The translations under genes were made by a program, and so were the position numbers. The notes below the pieces were generated by a model. It ran no database searches and was not told the origin of the DNA. It was given only the letters and a program-made list of their open reading frames with translations. 64,000 nucleotides of DNA. Source: Coptis chinensis. Taxonomy: Eukaryota; Streptophyta; Magnoliopsida; Ranunculales; Ranunculaceae. Positions 53,363-63,015 of this stretch are shown here, in pieces; the stretch's first letter is position 1; every line of letters starts with the position of its first letter. Location of the stretch: positions 1 through 64,000 of the forward strand of contig JADFTS010000073.1 in NCBI GenBank assembly GCA_015680905.1. The letters are read 5' to 3'.

Positions 53363-54949
53363 GACCAAAGATATGTGTCCAAAGGGTGAGCATGAGAAGA
53401 AAGAAAAGCAAAAGATTCTTTATGCATCCGCAGTGGGCAGCTTAATGTATGCAATGGTGTGTACAAGACCGGATATTTCTTTCGCCATTGGTGTTGTAAG
53501 CTGATTTCTGTCAAATCCAGGTAAAGAGCATTGAGAAGGTGTTAAGTGGGTATTGAGATATCTCAAGGGCACTTCCAAGGCGTGTTTGTGTTTTGGTATG
53601 AGTAAGACCTTATTTGAAAGCTACACAGATGCAGACATGGCAGGTGATGTTGACTCGATGAAGTTCACTTTCGGTTATCTGTTTACTTTTGCAGGGGGAG
53701 CAGTTTCTTGGCAATCTAAGTTGCAAAAATGTGTTGCCCTCTCCACTACGTAGTTTGAGTATATTGCAGCCACGAGTGTTACAAAGAGATGCTATGGATG
53801 AAGAGGTTCTTCAATGAACTAGGGCTAAAGTAGAAACAGTTTATGGTTCTGTGTGACAGTTAGAGCGCCATCCATTTGAGCAAGAATCCGAGTTTTCATT
53901 CTAGATTCAAGAACATACATGTGCGTTATCATTGGATTAGAAAAGTTCTCGGAGAGAAGCAATTGTGTATTGAGAAGATCTATACCGACAAGAACGGGTC
54001 GGATATGATGACCAAAGTTTTGCCAAAAGACAAGTTTGATGTTTGTTGTGCTACCACCGGAATGGTAGCACACTCCTCCTGGTTATTCTTGAATGTGTGG
54101 AGTACCCCCCCTCTTCGTTTCGGGAGGGGGAGATTGTTGGGTATAGTCCCTCACCATGTGACAATGGATTGGTACTGACCTGTTAGTAGAAGTGAAGGGG
54201 TGCGCGCCCCTTAATTTGCCTTAGAGAAGGGGCGCACGCGCCATAGTCTTGCACAACAGAATCACCAGGATGCATAACATTGGGTAATCGCTCGCGGTGA
54301 AGAGGGAGAAGCGCGACGCCCTCATATGTCTGTTCCAAAGGTGCCTAAGAAAAGAAGTTAGTTTTTTTTCTCTCTTTTTCGCGAAGCAAAGTTATTGGAA
54401 GTTGGTCAAGAAGGAGGCGCGCGCACGCCCTCATATGCCTGTTCCAAAGGGTGCCCACGCTCTTGCCTCTACACACCGAGTTCTGATTTTTCTCTAGTAA
54501 TTCGAGATTTTGTTTTTCCACCGAAATTTCAGATTACTATAAAACTTAGGTTTTTAGTAACATAAGTCTTAGAGAGAAAACTAATTTTGAGAGAAACCAA
54601 AATTGAGAGAAAACCCTTCCAAAGAGATAAAGCTTGTAAGGAGAGATTAGTGAAGAAAGATCTAGTAAGTTTGGAGAGACTTGAGAGGAGTGATTGTAAT
54701 CTTCCTTCCCACACTTATAAAATGATTTGCTATTGTGGAAGTATGCATCATTAGCCGAACCACGTTACATCTTGTGTCTCATTGTGGTAAGTTACTTTAT
54801 ATTGCTATTACCTGTTTGTGATAGTTAATTCCATAGCTTAGGTTGTGGTTGTTGGTGCTAGTTAAAGTTTAGATTTTTCATTGGAGTTGTAGATTGTCCA
54901 AGTGCAAGCTATCTTAGTGGGGATTGATTGGTATCATTTTTCCTCAACA
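53363..54949 (+). mobile_element. 5'-truncated Ty1/copia element: RNase H end of pol plus 3' LTR
   Basis: From about 53363 the plus strand reads DMCPKGEHEKKEKQKILYAS, VGSLMYAM, then LRYLKGTSKACLCFG, YTDADMAGD, GGAVSWQSKLQKCVALSTT, FHSRFKNIHVRYHWIRKVLG and DMMTKVLP. These are the RNase H region and C-terminus of copia pol, with the RNase H Asp in TDADMAGD still present. There are several stops (after VALSTT, and in the CDS-AIHLSKN stretch). A purine-rich tract (GGGAGGGGGAGA, 54121-54132) precedes an LTR-like block at 54135. Its 5' border meets the oppositely oriented reverse-transcriptase remnant. Confidence 0.8.
54135..54949 (+). repeat. Copia 3' LTR
   Basis: Starts TGTTGGGTATAGTCCCTCAC immediately after the polypurine tract and ends TTTTTCCTCAACA, so the termini are the 5-bp inverted repeat TGTTG/CAACA. 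Length is 815 bp. It contains two related GC-rich words (CACGCCCTCATATG(T/C)CTGT at about 54315 and 54425). No 5' LTR copy is in the window. Confidence 0.7.
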
Positions 54950-55726
54950 TAGAGTGTAATGATAGTGTTGATCTGAATATTACGGCGGGTAAATGCTCAA
55001 TGCTAATGATAACATTGATGAGAAATGCAAGAGTGACGCGCCACGAGGCGAAGTCGGTGGACGAGTCATTGATGATGATATGATGTCGAGTGAGTCGTTG
55101 ATACTTTGACAAATGTGCGAGTCACTGAGCGTGGCGAGTGTTCATATGTTTTATGTTTGAAGTCGAGTTGGTGGAGTCGTTGTATATAGACTGCATGCGC
55201 ATCACGTGCCTACTTGATTGAATGTCCCTTACAAATATCAGAGCAAATCAAGAAAATTCAAGATGTTTTCGGCAATACAAATTCAAGTTAGATTACGTTG
55301 CTTTTCATGTGCGGAAAAGGTAATTCAAGTTATCTCCGTGTCTTTCGACACAGGCAAATACAAAGAGCTGCTGTCAAGGGCCTTATTCTTTTTACAGGTT
55401 TTCCTAATTCATGCTACCAAACAGGGAGTTGAGGGGGGCAATACCGTTGTTTTTTTCCAGCAGCGGTCCACCCTGTTTGTCCTAGACCCACTTCTGTCTT
55501 GTGGGCCCGTTCTCAAATCTCAGTTGATAAAAAAAACGTAAAAAATAAATGGGCCTTAGTGAGAGACCTATAATAGCCCAATTCATAACCGACTTCGACC
55601 TGAACCTTAAAACTACGTTACCTAGTATTTGAATACACTTTTAGAGATACGTGTCCGTGTGTATCCAACCCAACGTTTCGCAACAGTAGGTTCTAAAAAG
55701 TAGGTCCGTGTAGCGAAAAGAGAAGT

Positions 55727-58700
55727 ATGGTGACAACGAGGGCACAAAAACTTAAGGCAAAGCTAGAAAATAATAGAAAGCTACGCAGTGGATCTAAAGG
55801 TAAGGTCGGCTTTGTCTATGAAAATTAAATTAATTTCTACAATATATGGTGACTAGTCTTAAATATTAAAAATACATGAAAGTTGTTTCTTTTGACACTT
55901 TGCACTGGTCCACATTTAGTTTCATAGTCATCAAAAAGTTACTATACATTTGATTTCATAGTCAGACTAATCTCACTATTTTAAATGGGTAATTTGTAGT
56001 ACGATTCATGAACACATAAGTTATTTACTTGCATACTCTGATGGGTAAAAAAAAATTCTTGACCGAAGATCACTATATATTTTTATGAATGAAATAGTGT
56101 TAATTGCTGAGTTTTATGGTTTTGCACTACTAAGGTGAAATCTTAAGAGTTGTGTTTTATGAATTGTCTCATTGTTGTTGATGATCCTGTTTTTATAAAT
56201 GAGTTCAATAATTTGACTTACCATAGTTTCCACTGATATACACAGGAACAAAGGAGGGTATGATGGAAATGAGGGCTTCCAATCGAAAGCAAGAGAGTGG
56301 TATCAGAAAGAGAGCAAAACATAAGGAGAAGATGGAAAATAGTACGACATTCAAACAAAAGAAAGAGAGAGAAAAAGGGAGGGAAGAGGGTCCAAGGAAA
56401 AGAAAATTGGACAAGGAAAAGAATAATGAGGAAACAGAGGAGGAGAAGAGAGCGTGGCAGATGCTAGAAAAAAGAATCAAGCGTTCTGAGAACGCATATA
56501 GAGGTTAGCTTCATCTAGGAAAGCTACGTTTCTTTGATAGAATCCAATTTTTTTGAATGCGACTAAGCCTTACTTCTGCAAAGAAAATACATTTGTTGAT
56601 TATCTTGAAAGATGAGAATAACCGAGAATTGTTATTTGTTCGAGTAATCTTGAACAAAATTTTTAATTGTTTTTGTTGCTCGGGTCTATCTTCTGTGTCC
56701 TGTTCTTTGTTATTTTGCAGTGGACACAACTAGTTTTATTATTTAGTCAGCAAAGGTACTTTACATTTGATTTCATGATTATACGAATCTCACAATTTTA
56801 TTTCACGTGTCAAATGGGTATTTTGGATTACAATTCATGAACAAATAAATTATTTACGTACATACTCTCTGATGGTAAAAGCTTGCATACTCTCTGATGG
56901 TAAAAGCTTGTTCTTAACTATTTTACTGTAATGTGACTATATATTAACTAAGGAAACAGTATCAGTTGCACAACTAAGGTTAAATAAGTTTTATATTCTT
57001 AAGGTGAAACCGTTGTTTTTTTTAGAAAACCATGTTTTAACATATAGTTCTAATTTTGTGCGACAAAACTTTGCCGTTACATGATATTATGATACCATAT
57101 TCTCTCTTTTGTCCTCTAATTATCAAGTTGGTTTGATAGCTACCTTCCTTCTTGCTGAACTTCTTTTGGTCCCAGTCAAAACTTAAAACGGTAGAGATAT
57201 TTATGTTTATGAACTTTCTGATTGCTCATGATTTTATTCTTTAATTGAGTTCTAATTTGACTATAGTTTCAACTGATATACATAGTTTAGGATTTTGTTT
57301 TTTGCTACCAAGTAGTTGTGTAATTTCACCGCATCTGTTTTTTTGACATTGCTCGTTAATATCTATATTGAAAAGGAGAAGTTTAACTGGAGATTACAAA
57401 TATTACACCTTAAGTAGATGAAGCGAGCACTATATTTGTTTGAGATATTTAGAATTCAAAGCTATTTGCTATTGTATTTTTTGTAATTAAAACTTGGAAA
57501 AGGTTTTTGTTTTATAATTGCTTACTATGTTATGAGGTGTTCTTGAAACTTGAAGAAGTTGATTTGTTATGAGTCTGGAATTCCATTACAGATGTCATAG
57601 TATAATAGAAGTCCAAGTCCTTTTTTTCTTAACAATCTTGTAGTATAATTGAAGTTGAAGTCCTTTTTTCTTTTAATTTTCTTATTTAGACAAAAAGAGG
57701 AGAAATGCAAAGAAGATAGAGGGAATAGAGACAGGCAAAAAGAACCTGAAATTGTTTATTGCGAAATTGATAGAAGATTCTGTGGGACAAACAAATGACC
57801 TTGGTTGTGCTTGGGCTGCTCTGGCTGGAGGTTCTTATGATCATGGTATGTTCATACATTCCTTCCCCCCTCCTCTTTCATCATGTTATCTGAACTAGTT
57901 ATTATTATTTGACCTGAACCTGCATAGATACTTATTCTTATTTAGACTGAACCTGTATTGACTCGAGTCTTTACATTTCTCAGTGTGTAGCAGTCCTTTT
58001 GTTTATTGTTTTAAAGTCTCTTTCTTGAATGCATCTCACAGGTTGACAAGGTTTACATGTGTCTTGACTAGATGTCTGGTTATCATGTAGCAGCCGTGCA
58101 CTAGTTCAAAATAATAGTGGTTTTTTAAAACTTTATCTCCAAGTGTCTCAAGTTTGTATCAAAGTAAAAAAGTATGCTATCATTGTGGAAGTGGCGACCC
58201 TTTTTTCCGGAGTTTCCACATTTTCCAAAAATTGATATGATATTTTCCCGATTTTGAAATTTGGAAGTAGTTTCCAGATTATATTTTTTTGGAATAAACT
58301 TTGTTTTCCAAATTTCTATCGGGCAGGATGCCGATAATAATTTTAATTTGAAAATTTGAAGGTTGTTTTGTGTTTGGAATTGTTAACTTGTTTGGACTTC
58401 TAGTGTTGTTCCCTGAAATGCTAGTCATATTATTGGATTGGGAATTGTTGGTAATTATTCAGTTCAGGTGGTTATTAATATTGCTGTCTTACTTTCTAGC
58501 AATTGTGACAATTTGTCTCCTTGGGTATTTCTATAGGGTTAGAATGGTTTGCCAGCTGCAAGCAATGTTATCATGGCTATATGAAGCACTTAACAGGTTG
58601 TGATGGTGATATGGTGCACTTGCACTTCAGGCGCACAATGTTATTAAGGCAATGGGTTTTAGTATAATCAGTTGCCATAATTAGGTTTGTTAGATAGCAT

Positions 58701-60066
58701 AAGAGGATCGTTTGAGATTATTTAACCCAAATTTTGGGTTATTTTAATGGTTTGTTGTAATCGACCGAAGGTTTCACCACCTCAATAGGAATTCTCAAAT
58801 AACAATTAGAAGCAATCCTAATTCAACTACGAGTCACCTAAGATCTTTTGAGAGCATTGAATAAGGTTACGATGGAAGAAACTTAAGACTTTGATTTAAC
58901 TGTTTGAAGTTTAGACCACAACAATTTACTTTCAATGTTAAAATTATTTGTAAGCTAAAGTGTGCCAAAGGGGCGCCATTGAGCTTTATGGCTCAGGCCA
59001 TTTCTAGTACTCAACTAAGAATGATGGTAATAGACTGGGTTTTTTGCCTTTAAATTCTAGTTATGTTTTTCTTTTGTTTTGTTAGTTCACCATGCCTTTG
59101 TGGCTCAGGTCATTTCTAGTAGTAATCAACTAAGAATGATGGTAATAGAATGGATTTTTTGACTTTAAGTTCTAGTTGTGTTTTTCTTTTGTTTTGTAGT
59201 TCTCCATGCTGAAATAGCACATGATAAATTTTGCACTGAGGGTTATATATAGTGTTTGGCATTACAATGCTATTGCATCGTTATCTCAATTTGCTACCTA
59301 GAAACCATAGGATATATTGTATGATTGATGTACTGTGCTCCAGATGCTCGACTTAACATCGGTTTTCATTACATTGTAGTATGCTAGAAACCATAGGCTT
59401 TATTATTATTATTTATTATTTTTCTGTTTTTTTATTTACCATTGTAAAATGTTTAAATTCAGAGAAAAATGCACGAACTGCGCGATACTCTTCGAACTCC
59501 TGTTCTATGTCATCAATTTCAATGATTCTTTTTGTTTTGTAATTTTCTGTTAAGTACATTGTATACTGCCCTAACTTCACTTTTTGTATGTAGAATTCAA
59601 GGAAAGGATGAAACAAGCTATACGAAGTTTGTGCCTTGAAAATCCTGAATCTTATAGTTTCATAGCTAGTGATAATATTATGGGAGAGTTACTTTGGCTT
59701 GCCGCGATATTCAGGCGTATTTTGTTGGTACAAAAGTGGGATTCTGAGATTGTTGACCTGGTTCGTACAGCTGCTCACAAGGCCACAGATCGACTTGTTT
59801 ATGAGGTTAAGGAAATTAGCAAGATACTTGATTTGGCTAGCGGCATTCACAGTGAAACCTGGAATGATTCTTCTCAGGTCTGGAATGATGAATCTCAGGG
59901 CAAAGTCGAAGAGTTGATTAGGTACATAGATTGGTGGATGGTCAATTCTGGATCTTTGAAAGAGAGCCTAGACTCTTGGTTAAAAAATTCTGAGGGAGAA
60001 ATCTATGAATCTTGCAAGGTTGCTGAGCCCGAAAGAGTTGAAAGGAATCTGGTTAGGTACTTGTAA
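55727..60066 (+). CDS. Unknown 319-residue protein: charged N-terminus, helical C-terminal domain
   Basis: Four exons, 55727-55799, 56246-56503, 57690-57845 and 59594-60066, all with GT..AG borders and consistent phase 1, give 320 codons including TAA. Exon 1 encodes MVTTRAQKLKAKLENNRKLR. Exon 2 is almost wholly Lys/Glu/Arg (KQKKEREKGREEGPRKRKLD), likely a coiled coil with nuclear-localisation-type clusters. Exon 3 adds KKRRNAKKIEG, then a mixed segment LGCAWAALAGGS. Exon 4 is a predicted helical domain of about 155 residues (SLCLENPESYSFIASDN, LLWLAAIFRRILLVQKWDSE, SLDSWLKNSEGEIYESCKVA). It resembles the exon at 47221-47673 on the other strand, so the two are probably paralogues. I recognise no known domain. 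The phase agreement over three introns is the main evidence that this is a real gene. Nuclear location is inferred only from composition. Confidence 0.7.
58184..58450 (+). repeat. Direct repeat in intron 3, partner at 60545-60790
   Basis: The order of words is shared with the block downstream of the gene: GTTTCCA, GATATTTT-CCGATTTTG, GGTTTCCAGATT-like, TTGAAGGT(T/C)GTTTT, TGTTTGGAATT and AACTTGTTTGGACTT, then TTGGGAATTGTT. The two are clearly related but diverged. Probably two copies of one dispersed element. Confidence 0.6.
58985..59210 (+). repeat. Tandem duplication in intron 3, unit about 113 bp
   Basis: TGGCTCAGG(C/T)CATTTCTAGT begins at about 58990 and again at about 59102. Both copies continue CAACTAAGAATGATGGTAAT and TTTTTCTTTTGTTTTG. 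Confidence 0.8.
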
Positions 60067-60544
60067 TCTGTTTTTATGTTCATCTTATTCCCTAATAGTA
60101 TCTGGTTGGTTTTAAGGAGCTTATATGTACAGTAAAAAGGAGGTAGGTGTTTCGAGGTTTTGAATGGTATTTTGAGGTTTTGGGAGTCCTAGTTAATGGG
60201 CCCACTACCAAACTTTTGTGTCAAAGGATGTGTTATATTGTGATGTGAATTCAATCGAAGCTTTCATTTTCGATGGATGAAATTTCCGGCGCATTTCTTT
60301 ACCAAAAACTATTAAAAAAATCTGTCCCATTTGGAAATTAATTCAATGGGCGGTACTTTGCATATATTATTCTTAGGACCTATTAATAGTCTTAGGAGTT
60401 AGGACCATGGAAAGAACCAGACACCGCATTTTATCGAAAAAAAAAAGACGCCACAATTCCACATTACCAGTGTCAATTTTCTCACTCACTTGGTCTTTTT
60501 AGATGGTGGATCATGGACAACAACAAAAACTACTTAATGTTGTT

Positions 60545-60790
60545 ATTGTGGTATGGGTGCCACTTTTTTTTCGAGTTTCCAAAATTTCCATAAACCAGAC
60601 TGATATTTTTCCGATTTTGGATTTTCAAACTGGTTCCAGATTTGAATTCCGGCGTTTCCCCTTACAAAAGATGGGCAAGACGCGGTTGCAATTTTGAAGG
60701 TCGTTTTTTGTTTGGAATTACTAACTTGTTTGGACTTTCTAGTGGTCGTTCTGTGAAAAGACATTTGATGGGGAATTGTTAAATATGAGG
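60545..60790 (+). repeat. Direct repeat, partner of 58184-58450
   Basis: Diverged copy of the intron 3 block about 2.36 kb downstream, just past the end of the 319-residue gene. Confidence 0.55.
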
Positions 60791-60960
60791 GGTCCTGTAT
60801 TGGGCAACTACCAAATTAGATTGGGCAACCTCCATCCCAAGCCCAACAGCGAAGTCCAAAGCAAGCCCAATACACCCCCTACCTAAATCGCGCATGATCG
60901 GAAACAACCTTTCTAACCGGTATCATCTCTCTCGCGCACAAAAAAAGCCTTCAAGATACA
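60787..60960 (+). repeat. Dispersed repeat related to both ends of 834-1690
   Basis: Contains TGTATTGGGCAACTACC, GATTGGGCAACC, AAGCCCAACA and AAGCCCAATACACC in a single run, then ACCGGTATCATCTCTCTCG, which matches the inverse of CGAGAGAGATGATACCG at 1564-1580. Confidence 0.55.
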
Positions 60961-61184
60961 AAAACCAAAAACCAAAAACCAAAACCAAAAGCTTTTTCTC
61001 GCCGTTTTAATTAGAGTTCCAGAGCAATTAAATCACCACATTGTTGTTAAGAAAGTGAAGCATTGTTCAAAACACTCGTATGCTCTCTTGTGCAACCGCC
61101 ATTGTTAAAAACACTCATTTTCTCTCTTGTGCTCTCATCAAATACCAAATACTACAGGTTTGTTTTCTATTCTATTCGTTTTAA

Positions 61185-61320
61185 TTCATTTTATTCAATT
61201 TCATTTAGAATGTTTGTAGTGATTATAGTCTTTGTAAGGAGTTGAGTGTTTCATTTTATTCAATTTCATTTAAAATGTTTGTAGTGATTGTAGTGTTTGT
61301 AAGGAGTTGAGTGTTCAAGT
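61185..61320 (+). repeat. Tandem duplication, unit 65 bp
   Basis: TTCATTTTATTCAATTTCAT followed by GTTTGTAGTGATT and GTAAGGAGTTGAGTGTT occurs at 61185 and 61250. Confidence 0.8.
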
Positions 61321-61404
61321 TTCTCATTTAGGATGACATAGAGTTGAGTGTGTGTAGTGATTGTAGGGTTTGAGTGTTTGTGTTATTCAAGAATGTAGTA
61401 ATTT

Positions 61405-61665
61405 TGTTGGTTAGTTTTAGAATCTTCGGTTACTTGATTTGTCGAGAAATGAGTTTTATGGAAGTATATCTGGTGCATTGTTCAAGTATTGTTTTAAGAC
61501 TAGGTTCATTTGTATTAAACATAGCAATTTATCTGGTTCGATTCCATTATCTATTGGAAATTGTTTGATTTAATGATGTTTGATTTTTGTTTTAATAATC
61601 TTAGTGGTATACCAATTATGGCATTTGTTTCGTTGCGAAATAATCCTTGTTGGAATTTTTAGAAG
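61405..61665 (+). pseudogene. LRR receptor-like kinase fragment
   Basis: Reads LRLLDLSRNEFYGSISGALF, then NLSGSIPLSIGNCL, and in other frames NNLSGIP and FVSLRNN. These are consecutive leucine-rich repeats of the plant extracellular type (LxxLDLSxNxFxGxIP), closest in feel to the LRR-kinases related to Arabidopsis At1g12460. There are stops and frame changes, and no signal peptide, membrane helix or kinase. Only a scrap of the ectodomain is left. Confidence 0.55.
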
Positions 61666-61830
61666 TTTTGGAAGTTTGGAGGTTTTAGAACTGTAGTAGT
61701 AGTGTTAAAAATCAGAATATAATTTAGATTTGATTAAACTTATTATAGTTACTAATACTTGTTTTATTTTTCTTTGTAGTAATGGGTCTTCAATCAAAGA
61801 ATGTCAAGAATGAAGATAAAAGTCTACGAA

Positions 61831-61895
61831 ATTGGGGGCAAACGCCTACGAAAAGATTGCTTGGATTTAAGAAAAAGTCGCTTGGATTTATCCAT
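61831..61895 (-). pseudogene. rps18: Plastid rps18 5' fragment in nuclear DNA
   Basis: From the ATG at 61895 (minus) it reads MDKSKRLFLKSKQSFRRRLP, the N-terminus of plastid ribosomal protein S18. It then departs into nuclear sequence after 22 codons or so. The remaining about 80 residues are absent. Confidence 0.8.
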
Positions 61896-62119
61896 GGTTT
61901 ATTCCTTATCTTTAAAATCCTATTTATTAATTCTAATTTCATTGGGGATCCGACCGAAATAGGAATAGTATTGTTTTATTTTTATAGTGTATATGTAATT
62001 ATGTATAAATTATGTAATTATAGTTTATATATGTAATTATGTAGATATATATAAATTATGTAATTTTAATTTATTACTGTTCCTAGGAGTGGAGAGGTTA
62101 CACACGCGTTCCGCTTTAT

Positions 62120-62319
62120 CTATTTCTTTATCTCCCCATGAATCGTATGCTTGTAACAACAGGTCAAAATTTTCTCAATTCCAATCGATTAGGCGTATTG
62201 TGTCGATTCTTTTGAGTAATATATATGAAAATGCCCCACGATTCCTTATTAATACAGTTACGGACACAACTGTTACATTCCAAAATAACTCTTACTTTGA
62301 CATCTTTGCATTTGGACAT
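62120..62319 (-). pseudogene. rpl33: Plastid rpl33 copy in nuclear DNA, frameshifted
   Basis: From the ATG at 62319 (minus) it reads [20 protein letters not shown], then [19 protein letters not shown], plastid ribosomal protein L33. A stop follows KF, where the plastid gene continues into the second Cys pair. The remaining HTIHGEIKK end is found in another frame, reaching a stop at 62120-62122. Total length is 200 nt against 201 for a 66-codon gene plus stop, so one base has been lost. Confidence 0.85.
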
Positions 62320-62509
62320 AAACCTCCTTTCTTTTGCTTTTGGATTCACTCAACTTTTTTATTTTCAATCCAAAAGGAAGAAAAAAAGAAGTTACTGATT
62401 AGAAATCCAATTATGAAATATTTCATTGCAATCAATAGAGAATAGAGAAATAATAAGTAATAGGCTTAAATACAGAAAATAAACACAGATAAACACTTTT
62501 TTATTTTTT

Positions 62510-62620
62510 GTGCAATTTGTCCGGCCAGGACTGGCAGGACTTGAATCCGAGACCTCTTATAAACTAGATACTCTGATACCATGTTAAATTGACAATTTCT
62601 CCATAAGCTTGAACTTATGT
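62510..62620 (-). other. LTR-retrotransposon primer-binding-site-like sequence
   Basis: On the minus strand TTTAACATGGTATCAGAGTA appears: an LTR-like end (…ACA) followed by TGGTATCAGAG, complementary to the 3' end of initiator tRNA-Met, the common primer of copia elements. It continues GGTCTCGGATTCAAGTCCTG. No LTR boundaries or internal coding region were found, so it is a remnant. Confidence 0.45.
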
Positions 62621-63015
62621 GAAGGGTCAATTCTATTAATATTAGAAGATACTCAGGTGAGAAGGTGAGTGGAATAATCTCAACATCTTCACGTCACCAG
62701 CTAAGGAAGTCTATTGAGGCGATTAGCAAATATATTATAGAGATCTCTATATTTTATAGTAACAAAGTACTTTTGATTTTCTTAGTGTGACCCAGGCCAC
62801 CTGCAATTCGATTCTAGCTATATTTGTAAGATGTGTCAGAAAACTAGGAGCAAAGTCACAAGGAGAATGACAGAGAACATCATCTACAACAACTAATACC
62901 ATATTTTAAATTAGAGTACATCACTTATTCACTTGAACTTTTAACAAAAAAAACAGCAAGAAACAAGCAGTAAAGTACATACACCATTGTCACTAACAGC
63001 TGCAAGTGCAGTGAA

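Larger units (their letters stand above)
61831..62450 (-). other. Nuclear insertion of plastid DNA (rpl33-rps18 region)
   Basis: The minus strand carries, in plastid order, the rpl33 gene, its spacer and the 5' part of rps18, all recognisable from known plastomes. The left junction is at about 61831, where rps18 similarity ends after CGTTTGCCCCCAAT. The right end, beyond rpl33 in the psaJ-rpl33 spacer, is less sure (about 62450). Damage in both genes shows this is an old nuclear copy, not contaminating plastid sequence. Confidence 0.8.

Noticed and set aside
58370..58603. Hydrophobic open frame in intron 3 of the unknown gene
   Set aside because: It overlaps the dispersed repeat (58184-58450), is T-rich, and has no splice support; the hydrophobicity is a result of base composition.
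61782..62036. Plus-strand open frame over the plastid insert
   Set aside because: Antisense to rps18 and spacer; the minus strand gives the recognisable plastid proteins.
62540..62600. tRNA-like sequence (GATACCATG, TTCAAGTCC-like box)
   Set aside because: It does not fold into a cloverleaf; the match is to the primer-binding site of an LTR element, not to a tRNA gene.
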